Shown piece by piece: positions 6,570-12,309 of a stretch of 12,309 nt of DNA. Origin of the DNA: Anaerolineae bacterium (GTDB taxonomy: Bacteria > Chloroflexota > Anaerolineae > Promineifilales > Promineifilaceae). The stretch lies in NCBI GenBank assembly GCA_028284105.1, contig JANQSK010000065.1, forward strand, positions 1 to 12,309. Direction: 5' to 3'. Within the stretch, counting starts at the first letter, position 1. Each line of letters starts with the position of its first letter. The notes below the pieces were generated by a model. That model was not told where the DNA came from. It worked only from the letters and a program-made list of their open reading frames with translations, and did no database searches. The translations under genes were made by a program, and so were the position numbers.

Positions 6570-7913
6570 CTACTCTGTGCCGGCCGCACTAAAGGCATCG
6601 ACCAGCGTCAATTTTTCTGTGATTTCGCGGAATCGCCCAACGTTCACAGCACCAATCAGCGGAATAGCCACGATGAGCAGCACAATTTCCAAGCCGTACA
6701 CCACGAAGTAGCCCCCCATGCTGCTATTAAATACAAATTCACCCAAATCACGCAAGATACCCCCAATCAGGGTACCCCCACCAACACCAACCGCTTGGGA
6801 GAAACCCCATGTGCCAAGATAAACACCCGCATTTCGGTCGTCTGTCATGTTCATCATTAAAGTGAGATTGGCAATCGTAATGGTCCCTGCGCCTAGCCCA
6901 ATCACAAGCACGCCCCCCATAAAGACACCACTATTGATGATGACCCCGCTAGCAATAATCATCCCAAAACCCACTGCAGCGATGTAGATGCCCCAAACGG
7001 CCGTTCTTTGAGCACCAAAACGATTGACCATCCACGCACCAATGGCCAGCATAATTAAAAGTCCGGTGCGGAAAATAGCGGTCAAGCGTGTGGTTTCAGC
7101 TGGCGTCATATTAAACGCTTCGGCTGCGTAGGGTTCTAAAATCACCTCTTGTGCTTCAACTGCCACAAAGGTCAGCACCAAGTAGATAAAAAAGCGACCG
7201 ACTTCTTTGTTTTCAACCAGTAGTTTCCGAATGACTTTGAAGCTAGAGCCTTCGTCCGTTTTGGATACGGCCGTCGATAAATCATCACGGCGGGGCTCTA
7301 AGCGGAACAGACCCAGCAAACTCATTCCCAACGCAATGGCTGCCACCACATAAAAGATGATTTCGAGTCGTTCGTTTGAATAAGGATCGAGTGCGGCCGC
7401 AATCACAGCTGCTGAAATAACAACGCCAACACCTAGCACAATAAACATGATGGCCACAATGCGTGAACGCTGTTTTTCTTCTGTTTGGTCAGAAACGATG
7501 GCGAAGTAAAGTGGGGTTGTCATATTGACACCCAATCCCAACAGGCCGAACGCAAAAATAGCAAAAAGCAGTGCACCCATTCCCCCATCGGGAATGGCAA
7601 AGGCGGCACGCGGAGTCAGAATAAACCCAGCACACATGATGACCATACCCACAGCGATGTATGGCACTCGAAAACGGCCGTTTATCGGATGCGTATCTGA
7701 ATAACGCCCAAACCAAATTCGCAAAGGGGATGTCAAAAAGCGTAGCGCAATCAAAAGTGCAACCAAAGAGGCTGACAAGCCCAGCTCATTAATCATGATC
7801 CGATTTAATGTGCTATCCAAGGGCAAAATAACAATCGTTACCGCCAAATTTAAAAGCGATACCTGCGCAATCGTCCGCCAATTCATTCTCTTTTCAGGCT
7901 GTGTTGTGGTCAT
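6570..7913 (-). CDS. MFS transporter of the PucC/BCD family
   Basis: A 447-residue, roughly 12-helix membrane protein. The N-terminal helix ends LPLDSTLNRIMINELGL and is followed by LRFLTSPLRIWFGRYSDTHP, and the second half opens with QEVILEPYAAEAFNMTPAETT (from residue 255). Both are hallmarks of the PUCC family (PF03209; bacteriochlorophyll delivery transporters such as PucC, LhaA and Bch2). In phototrophs these help assemble light-harvesting complexes. Relatives in non-phototrophs are of unknown substrate, and no pigment gene is seen here. GGGAG lies 6 bases before the ATG. It is the first gene of a four-gene minus-strand cluster. Five CGGCCG sites lie inside, three of them full ACGGCCGT. 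The family is a confident call; the substrate is unknown. Confidence 0.88.
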   Translation of the reverse strand: MTTTQPEKRMNWRTIAQVSLLNLAVTIVILPLDSTLNRIMINELGLSASLVALLIALRFLTSPLRIWFGRYSDTHPINGRFRVPYIAVGMVIMCAGFILTPRAAFAIPDGGMGALLFAIFAFGLLGLGVNMTTPLYFAIVSDQTEEKQRSRIVAIMFIVLGVGVVISAAVIAAALDPYSNERLEIIFYVVAAIALGMSLLGLFRLEPRRDDLSTAVSKTDEGSSFKVIRKLLVENKEVGRFFIYLVLTFVAVEAQEVILEPYAAEAFNMTPAETTRLTAIFRTGLLIMLAIGAWMVNRFGAQRTAVWGIYIAAVGFGMIIASGVIINSGVFMGGVLVIGLGAGTITIANLTLMMNMTDDRNAGVYLGTWGFSQAVGVGGGTLIGGILRDLGEFVFNSSMGGYFVVYGLEIVLLIVAIPLIGAVNVGRFREITEKLTLVDAFSAAGTE

Positions 7914-7994
7914 CTATTTCTCCCAAACTTGATTTGTGCTGTGGGTGTCGAGCTTAGCGCCAGAAGCTTTTGGCTGTTAGCACTTGGCACGCTA

Positions 7995-8054
7995 TTGCAA
8001 CGCTACAATTCTCTTCGTTTTGCAACTTTGCAACTCCTCTCCCTCAAGTATACT
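7995..8054 (+). promoter_or_regulatory. Possible promoter region with three TTGCAAC repeats
   Basis: The 7-mer TTGCAAC occurs at 7995-8001, 8020-8026 and 8028-8034, followed by TATACT at 8049-8054, a good -10 box 32 bases before the start codon at 8086. The nearest TTGCAA is 15 bases from the -10, shorter than ideal, and the others could be operator or duplicate -35 sequences. The strand and distance suit the Sec-containing AhpD-like gene; the opposite gene begins at 7913. Confidence 0.4.
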
Positions 8055-8085
8055 AACAACAAACACAACCACAAGCGGAGGTCCT

Positions 8086-8637
8086 ATGGCATGGATTAAA
8101 GTTATCTCAATGGAAGAAGCAAAGGGACGGCTCAAAGAACTGTATCAAAAGTATCTAGAGCCGGCAGGTGTCGTGGATAACATCATGAATATTCACAGCC
8201 TAAACCCCAAATCAATGAAAACTCACTATGAACTCTACGCCCATTTGATGCGTGGTAAATCAGACCTGAGTCGAGCGCAACGAGAAATGATTGCGGTTGT
8301 CACTTCGGCTGTGAACAAATGTCATTATTGAGTGACGCATCACGGAGCCGGGTTGCTCCGCTTAACCAATAATGAAGCACTCGTCAAGCATCTCCAATCG
8401 GATTGGAAACAAGCAGATCTTTCTGACGCAGATAGGCAAATGCTTATCTATGCTGAAAAGCTCACGTTAACCCCATGGGACATGGTTGAACAGGACGTTA
8501 TTGCGCTACGCGATTTAGGATTCAGCGATTCCGCCATCCTTGATATCAATCAAGTCACTAGCTATTACGCCTATGTTAATCGTTTGGCTGATGGGTTAGG
8601 AGTTGAGTTAGAGGATTACGTAAAAGGGGAAAGTTAA
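8086..8637 (+). CDS. AhpD-like selenoprotein with C-x-x-Sec
   Basis: Read through one TGA (8329-8331), this frame gives a 183-residue protein of the AhpD/carboxymuconolactone-decarboxylase fold (PF02627 type). These are thiol peroxidases or their reducing partners. The active-site block around residues 76-90 reads VNKCHY, then the TGA, then VTHHGAGL. It matches the family's C-x-x-C-x-x-x-H, with C79, the TGA at residue 82 in place of the second cysteine, and H86. Sequence on both sides continues the same domain with normal codon use, and the gene ends with a double stop (TAA-TAG). GGAGG precedes the ATG by about 6 bases and supports 8086 over upstream starts. A hairpin follows the TGA at SECIS distance. 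It would otherwise be called as two genes or a pseudogene. No ACGGCCGT copy lies inside. Confidence 0.9.
8343..8360 (+). promoter_or_regulatory. Putative bacterial SECIS hairpin (AhpD-like gene)
   Basis: CGGAGC (8343-8348) pairs perfectly with GCTCCG (8355-8360) around the six-base loop CGGGTT. The loop guanines lie about 19-21 bases after the TGA. This fits known bacterial SECIS elements, which are within the coding region just after the UGA, have a short stem and a G in the apical loop, and bind SelB. Confidence 0.7.
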
Positions 8638-8663
8638 TAGGCCAGGTAACTATCCACAAACTT

Positions 8664-8878
8664 TGTCATTTCGAGGGAAGCGGGTATGTTGGATTTTTGA
8701 AAGATTGTTAGGGAGCGGCGAGAAATCGCTGCGACCTATCAAAACTCAAGCTTGCATTGACAACTTGATGAAATAGTTTGCCTATGTAAACTCAAATTTG
8801 ATGGCTCTAAAGCGATTTCTCGTCGTTAGGAATAGATTTAGGGAAGTGTCATTTGGGTCCACTTCCCTCGAAATGACA
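8664..8878. repeat. 215-bp fold-back (MITE-like) element
   Basis: The ends are a perfect 17-base inverted repeat, TGTCATTTCGAGGGAAG (8664-8680) and its complement (8862-8878). A second perfect 12-base inverted pair, CGAGAAATCGCT (8719-8730) and AGCGATTTCTCG (8811-8822), lies inside. A third small hairpin pairs 8841-8848 with 8860-8867. It encodes no protein. It fills most of the space between the Sec-AhpD stop and the convergent DUF427 gene, and could act as a bidirectional transcription stop. The TGTCATTTCGA ends resemble a common intergenic repeat type in several phyla. Confidence 0.7.
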
Positions 8879-8917
8879 CAATAATTGAAGAAATTTTATT
8901 TGATCAAGATTTAAATC

Positions 8918-9253
8918 TTAGCTGAACAAAGATTTAATGCGATCGATGATGCCGCCGGGTTCCCCTTCGCTTTTGACAATTTTCACACTGCCATAAAAGG
9001 CAACATGATCTTTGATGTTGCTGGCCGCTTTTGAAGGGTCTGGATAATACCAAGCCGCCCCTTTATTCACTTCACCATCTACCTCAATATCATAGTAGCT
9101 AGCAGTGCCTTTCCAAGGGCAAACGGTGGTTTGGCTATTTTTCTTGAAGAACTCTTTATTCACAGAGTTGGGCGGAAAATAGTGGTTTCCCTCCACCATC
9201 ACGGTATTGTTGCTTTCTGCGATAACGACATCGTTCCAAATTGCTTTTGGCAT
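8918..9253 (-). CDS. DUF427 domain protein
   Basis: A 111-residue soluble protein beginning MPKAIWNDVVIAES. The conserved block EGNHYFPPNSVNKEFF, the TVCPWKGTASYYD motif and GAAWYYPDPSKAASNIKDHVAFY identify the DUF427 family (PF04248), a small mostly-beta domain of unknown function. The family is often found near redox or stress genes. AAGGAA lies about 6 bases before the ATG at 9251-9253; a TTG 18 bases upstream in frame has no such site, so the shorter start is chosen. The last 10 or so residues (IIDRIKSLFS) look like a short amphipathic helix. It is convergent with the Sec-AhpD gene across the fold-back repeat and has no ACGGCCGT copy. Confidence 0.93.
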   Translation of the reverse strand: MPKAIWNDVVIAESNNTVMVEGNHYFPPNSVNKEFFKKNSQTTVCPWKGTASYYDIEVDGEVNKGAAWYYPDPSKAASNIKDHVAFYGSVKIVKSEGEPGGIIDRIKSLFS

Positions 9254-9373
9254 GATTTTTCCTTTTTTCAATCAGATATTATGAAGACTTTTGACAACTT
9301 TGTTTCAATAATTACTGATTCGTTTCACGTTTTTAGTTACTTTTCTGACGCGACATCGGCTAAGGATCCTTAC

Positions 9374-11080
9374 TCATTTTTTAATCTCTAATGTTCTGAG
9401 ACGGTTAATGGCAGCAGCAAGTTCAAATTTCCGGAAAGCGGCATAATCTGTATGAGAACGGCCGTTTATCACCCGCAATCCTCTATTTTCAATATCTCGC
9501 ATCACAAGTTCAACAATTTCAGATAACGGCCGTTTTCCATCCATATAGTTTTGCTGTGCATACCAAATGGCATCCGCAATAGCGCGCGTTTGACTACTGT
9601 CTACCAGCTGCGAAACAGCACTCAGATCAATCGTTTGCACGCCAAAAGAAATGGTTTCGACATCTCTCGTTTTAATATTTGTGTCCCGTTTGCCTTTTCG
9701 TGGATTGATTGAGCGAGGCAGCGGAATACGTGGGTTAAGTTGGGTAAACGGCCGACCTTTTTCTCTCAACCGTTGTGATGAAAACGCTTCTGCAATACGC
9801 TGTGCATCAGCCGTTCGATCGGCAGGATGATATGAATCCATCCCAATAACGTGATCAGCCACAACAAAGTAATCCCCACTCCCACCAATGACTAAAATAG
9901 TAGATACTCCAGCATCTTCATAAAGAGAGCGCACCCTATCAATAAAAGGCGTAATGGGTTCTTTCTCTTTGGCAACAAGCGCCTGCATCCGCTGATCGCG
10001 AATCATAAAGTTTGTTGCAGCCGTATCTTCATCAATGAGAAGAAGCTGACTGTTAAGGGCAACCGCTTCCAAGATATTTGCCGCTTGCGACGTGGAGCCT
10101 GAGGCGTTATCACTTGTAAAATGAGTCGTATCTTGCCCAAAAGGCAGATTGTTAATAAACGGAGAAATATCCACACCAGCAACGCGACGACCGTCTTCGG
10201 CGCGGATTTTAACGGCCGTTTCGTTTATCACGACCAACTCGCGTCCATCTTGGGGTTTATGATTGTAAATGCCGTGTTCTAACGCATTGAGCAAGGTTGA
10301 CTTCCCGTGAAAGCCGCCACCGACAATGAGTGTCACGCCTTTAGGTATACCTGTTCCCTTTACGGTTCCGGCATTGGGCAACTCGATGATAACTTCAAGC
10401 TCAGGGGGAGACTGCCATTTGACCACCCCATTCCCTTGTAACGGCCGTTGATCCACACCAGACTTTCTGGGAAGCACAGCCCCATTTCCAATAAATGCCA
10501 CCAAGCCCAATTCATCAAGCTGGTTTCGCAATGCAGTAGCATCTTCAGATACGGCCGTGTATTGAGTAATGAGGTCAGCCTGATTATTTTTGTACAGCAG
10601 AGCGGTCTCAACAATGCGCGGCAAATCTTGGCACAGCATCGTTGCGGCTTGTCTCCCTAAAACGCGTCGTCCTGCAGCGGGCAAGCCAATTGAAAATGAG
10701 GCTTCAACAAAATCGGCCGTGACGCGCATAGCCGTCCGTTCTAAGAGCTCCTGAGCCGGTACATCAATTGTGATCAGACCACTTTTTCCGCTCCCTCGTT
10801 TGGCAGAAAGCTCACGCGTCACCGATTGAAATGCTGAGAGAAGATAGTTTTCTAATCCAATGCGACGGCTTGAATTGGAGTAGGTCTCTTTGGGATAGGC
10901 AGCAACCGATTGCGGTACCCTCACCCGCATTCGGCTAGGTGAGGCAAAAGGATCCCCTTGAACGTAATCAATAAATAATTCAAAGCGTACAAATCGATAC
11001 GAACCACGTATATCTTTATAGGCTTTGTATCCCTTCCCATCAATTCTATCGAGCGTCTTTTGCAGAGAGGCTTTATCCAT
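9374..11080 (-). CDS. ABC-class predicted ATPase (PF09818 type)
   Basis: A 568-residue soluble P-loop protein. Walker A is GGGFHGKST (254-262) followed by LLNALEHGIYNH, a signature-like SGSTSQAANI lies at about 327-336, and Walker B LLLIDED (346-352) continues into TAATNFMIRD, which is diagnostic of this family. DGRELV and SPFINNLPFGQDT are also typical. An N-terminal domain of about 230 residues precedes the nucleotide-binding core, and a domain of about 130 residues follows. No membrane segments are present. The family is widespread but functionally uncharacterised, and resembles free-standing ABC ATPases rather than transporters. The ATG at 11078-11080 has no clear ribosome site, and TATAAA lies only about 10 bases upstream, so the mRNA may be nearly leaderless. 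Seven CGGCCG sites lie inside, five full ACGGCCGT. Confidence 0.93.
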   Translation of the reverse strand: MDKASLQKTLDRIDGKGYKAYKDIRGSYRFVRFELFIDYVQGDPFASPSRMRVRVPQSVAAYPKETYSNSSRRIGLENYLLSAFQSVTRELSAKRGSGKSGLITIDVPAQELLERTAMRVTADFVEASFSIGLPAAGRRVLGRQAATMLCQDLPRIVETALLYKNNQADLITQYTAVSEDATALRNQLDELGLVAFIGNGAVLPRKSGVDQRPLQGNGVVKWQSPPELEVIIELPNAGTVKGTGIPKGVTLIVGGGFHGKSTLLNALEHGIYNHKPQDGRELVVINETAVKIRAEDGRRVAGVDISPFINNLPFGQDTTHFTSDNASGSTSQAANILEAVALNSQLLLIDEDTAATNFMIRDQRMQALVAKEKEPITPFIDRVRSLYEDAGVSTILVIGGSGDYFVVADHVIGMDSYHPADRTADAQRIAEAFSSQRLREKGRPFTQLNPRIPLPRSINPRKGKRDTNIKTRDVETISFGVQTIDLSAVSQLVDSSQTRAIADAIWYAQQNYMDGKRPLSEIVELVMRDIENRGLRVINGRSHTDYAAFRKFELAAAINRLRTLEIKK

Positions 11081-11234
11081 GAGAGAATTTTATAGGAATG
11101 TAACCAATCACACATATTCGGGTTTTATTGGCTAGTCATTCGAACAAAATCACCCAGTTGATAAGAATCGACTGAGACAGATTTATTCAAATGACAAGTA
11201 GCCAAAAGCAAATTCAAGGAGTTTTCATACCATT

Positions 11235-11699
11235 ATGGCTCAAGTATCACTTAATACAGCAGCACCCGACTTTACCCTCAACGACTATAAGGGAAATGCT
11301 GTTTCACTCTCCCAATTCAAGGGAGAAAAGAACGTTTTATTGGTTTTTAACCGCGGCTTTTTCTGACCTTTCTGCCGCGCGCACATGGCGCAGTTGCGTC
11401 AAGACTATGACAAATTTATTGAACGAGATACGGCCGTTGTGGTCGCTGGCCCTGACAATGCTAAGAAGTTCCAAGACTATTTTAGTGAACACAATCTTGA
11501 TTTTGTGGGTCTTCCAGATCCGAAGCACAGCGTTCTCAAACTGTATGGACAACAGGTCAAAATTTTCAAATTCGGCCGTATGCCAGCCCAGCTTCTGATT
11601 GATAAAGAAGGCACCGTTCGGTTTGTGCATTATGGGCATGACATGACAGACATTCCAAAAACATCTGAAATGTTAGAGCTTATCGATAGTATCAGTTAA
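11235..11699 (+). CDS. Peroxiredoxin-like selenoprotein with Sec-x-x-C
   Basis: Read through one TGA (11364-11366), the frame gives a 154-residue thioredoxin-fold peroxiredoxin (AhpC/TSA, PF00578 type). The start MAQVSLNTAAPDFTLNDYKG is the usual N-terminal strand region (APDFTL). NVLLVFNRGFF then the TGA (residue 44) then PFCRAHMAQL matches the family's F-x-R-G-x-W-C-P-x-C motif, so the TGA sits exactly at the peroxidatic cysteine and C47 remains as partner. The rest, including GLPDPKHSVLKLYG and PAQLLIDKEGTVRFVHYG, is a complete Prx C-terminal half. AAGGAG lies 13 bases before the ATG, somewhat far. A hairpin follows the TGA. Without Sec decoding only a 43-residue stub or a start after the active site would be called. 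Its role would be reduction of peroxides in the cytoplasm. Confidence 0.91.
11372..11393 (+). promoter_or_regulatory. Putative bacterial SECIS hairpin (Prx gene)
   Basis: CTGC (11372-11375) pairs with GCAG (11390-11393). After one bulged C, GC (11377-11378) pairs with GC (11388-11389). The nine-base loop contains several G and begins 13 bases after the TGA. An alternative fold pairs 11379-11382 with 11388-11391 around ACATG. Position and size suit a bacterial SECIS, but the structure is less clean than in the AhpD-like gene. Confidence 0.55.
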
Positions 11700-11714
11700 T
11701 GTAATTTTCTTTCA

Positions 11715-11768
11715 GGAGAACAAAAATTTTTGTGACTCTGTTTCATCTCAATGAACTTTTTGTTCTCC
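11715..11768. terminator. Perfect 12-bp inverted repeat after the Prx gene
   Basis: GGAGAACAAAAA (11715-11726) is perfectly complementary to TTTTTGTTCTCC (11757-11768) across a 30-base loop, starting 15 bases after the stop codon. The loop is long and no U-run follows, so it may be a weak terminator, an mRNA-stabilising stem or a regulator site. CAAAAATTTTTG (11721-11732) is itself palindromic. Confidence 0.4.
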
Positions 11769-11785
11769 ACTAACTTAGCGACATA

Positions 11786-11814
11786 TTGCAAAGCCTTGTC
11801 CAATTAAATATAAT
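11786..11814 (+). promoter_or_regulatory. Sigma-70-type promoter for the hydrolase gene
   Basis: TTGCAA (11786-11791), a 17-base spacer and a perfect TATAAT (11809-11814) put the transcription start near 11821, about 38 bases before the ATG. The hydrolase can thus be expressed separately from the Prx gene. Confidence 0.65.
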
Positions 11815-11858
11815 ATTTTCTATCATTTCAGCACTTTTATTGGGAAGGAAAGAACGAA

Positions 11859-12309
11859 ATGACTACCGCATTTCCACCAATCTATAAATCAAAAGCAGGG
11901 TACGAAGCCGTAATGGCACGCTACGAATCTGTTGTAAAGCGCGGCCCTGTCAACTATTTATCGCAAAAAATCAAGACTCGCTTTGGAAACACCTACGTTT
12001 TAGAAGGTGGCAATCCAGAGGGTGAGCCGCTGATTCTTTTCCATGGATGGAATGGAAACGCCGCTAATATTGGCGCAAACTTTCCATTTCTCTTTAATGA
12101 TTATCATGTCTTTATGCCGGATATCATTGGGCAGTCGGGGAAGAGTGAAGCAACACGGCCGTCTACCCGTGGCTCAGGCTATGTGGATTGGGTTCAAGAT
12201 TTAATCGATGAGCTCAAACTGCCTGAGGTCACCTTAGTGGGCATGTCCGGTGGTGGATGGCTCTCTCTAAAAACCGCCTCCTATTTACCTAAAGAGCGAA
12301 TCAAAAAGG
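11859..12309 (+). CDS. Alpha/beta hydrolase, N-terminal part
   Basis: The gene runs off the right edge; 150 residues are visible with no stop. GGAAGGAAAG lies just upstream of the ATG. The oxyanion-hole segment LILFHGWNGNAAN (HG at 62-63), the strand-and-loop VFMPDIIGQSGKS with the D-x-x-G-x-G-x-S pattern (88-95), and the nucleophile elbow LVGMSGGGW with S130 are in the normal order for a serine alpha/beta hydrolase (PF00561/PF12697). The acid and histidine of the triad would lie past the edge. The substrate is not predictable. The first 40 residues before the domain are longer than minimal and start YKSKAGYEAVMARYESVV, as in small esterase-like members. One ACGGCCGT copy (12156) is read as R-P-S. 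Confidence 0.9.
   Translation, partial: MTTAFPPIYKSKAGYEAVMARYESVVKRGPVNYLSQKIKTRFGNTYVLEGGNPEGEPLILFHGWNGNAANIGANFPFLFNDYHVFMPDIIGQSGKSEATRPSTRGSGYVDWVQDLIDELKLPEVTLVGMSGGGWLSLKTASYLPKERIKK

Larger units (their letters stand above)
620..12161. repeat. Dispersed ACGGCCGT palindrome, HIP1-like
   Basis: CGGCCG occurs 27 times, first bases at 620, 885, 1198, 2135, 2204, 3110, 3600, 3937, 5503, 5540, 6240, 6424, 6581, 6998, 7268, 7394, 7675, 9459, 9537, 9749, 10213, 10442, 10552, 10714, 11431, 11573 and 12156. Twenty are flanked as ACGGCCGT (all except 3600, 6424, 6581, 7394, 9749, 10714 and 11573), and twelve as AACGGCCGTT. By a hand estimate at this base composition, about 2 hexamers and fewer than 1 octamer would be expected. 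All but one lie inside genes, in all three frames (T-A-V nine times, N-G-R five, R-P five). The photolyase end, the Sec-AhpD gene and the DUF427 gene have none. Confidence 0.9.

Noticed and set aside
6570..7913. Evidence that the organism is phototrophic, from the PucC-like transporter
   Set aside because: PUCC-family proteins also occur in non-phototrophs, and no pigment or reaction-centre gene is in the window.
7984..8085. A 34-residue N-terminal extension of the AhpD-like protein
   Set aside because: The GGAGG site and family N-terminus support the ATG at 8086, and the extension would cover the promoter-like sequences.
8329..8331. Nonsense mutation making the AhpD-like gene a pseudogene
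   Set aside because: There is no other damage, the stop is exactly at a catalytic Cys, a hairpin follows, and a second gene in the window shows the same pattern.
8332..8637. A separate 101-residue gene starting right after the TGA in the AhpD-like gene
   Set aside because: It has no ribosome site, begins in the middle of the active-site motif and is in the same frame as the upstream half. Sec read-through explains it better.
11191..11598. Overlapping plus-strand frame of 135 codons in the Prx region
   Set aside because: It is in a different frame from the Prx homology, its product shows no domain, and it overlaps the Prx gene almost completely.
11385..11699. A separate 104-residue gene starting at MAQLRQDYD
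   Set aside because: It would lack the peroxiredoxin active site and N-terminal strands, both of which are present in frame just upstream of the TGA.

Overview
The window looks like a chromosomal segment of a moderate-GC (roughly mid-40s %) free-living bacterium. The mix of families, two selenocysteine proteins and several fold-back repeats would fit a Chloroflexota (Anaerolineae-like) lineage, but that is an inference from gene content and only weakly supported. A 20-copy palindrome, ACGGCCGT, is scattered through most genes and acts as a genome signature, comparable to the HIP1 palindrome of cyanobacteria.

Layout, left to right. The left edge carries the C-terminal end of an iron-sulfur (6-4)-type photolyase/cryptochrome. 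A gene-free stretch with two nested inverted repeats follows. Next come a minus-strand tRNA-Arg(UCU) with its own terminator, and a minus-strand pair of mreB plus a small nucleoside 2-deoxyribosyltransferase-like gene. A 560-base gene-free stretch holds two fold-back repeats and precedes a lone conserved hypothetical gene. Positions 3470-7913 form a minus-strand cluster of four closely spaced genes, read from right to left: a PucC/BCD-type MFS transporter, YjbQ, a GT4 glycosyltransferase, and a polyprenyl-phosphate sugar-1-phosphate transferase. The last two point to exopolysaccharide or cell-surface glycan assembly.

The right third holds the main result. Two plus-strand thiol-redox genes each contain an in-frame TGA exactly at a catalytic cysteine position. 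The first is an AhpD-like carboxymuconolactone-decarboxylase-fold protein with C-x-x-U. The second is a peroxiredoxin-like protein with U-x-x-C. Each TGA is followed at the expected distance by a small GC-rich hairpin that could serve as a bacterial SECIS element. Conventional gene calling would split or truncate both. Between them lie a 215-bp fold-back repeat, a DUF427 gene and an ABC-class predicted ATPase (PF09818 type). The window ends inside an alpha/beta hydrolase gene that has a well-formed promoter.

Taken together, the segment is a housekeeping/accessory mix (cell shape, surface glycan, light-damage repair) with a peroxide-defence component that appears to depend on selenocysteine. 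No selA, selB, selC or selD gene is present here, so the Sec machinery must be encoded elsewhere if the reading is right.
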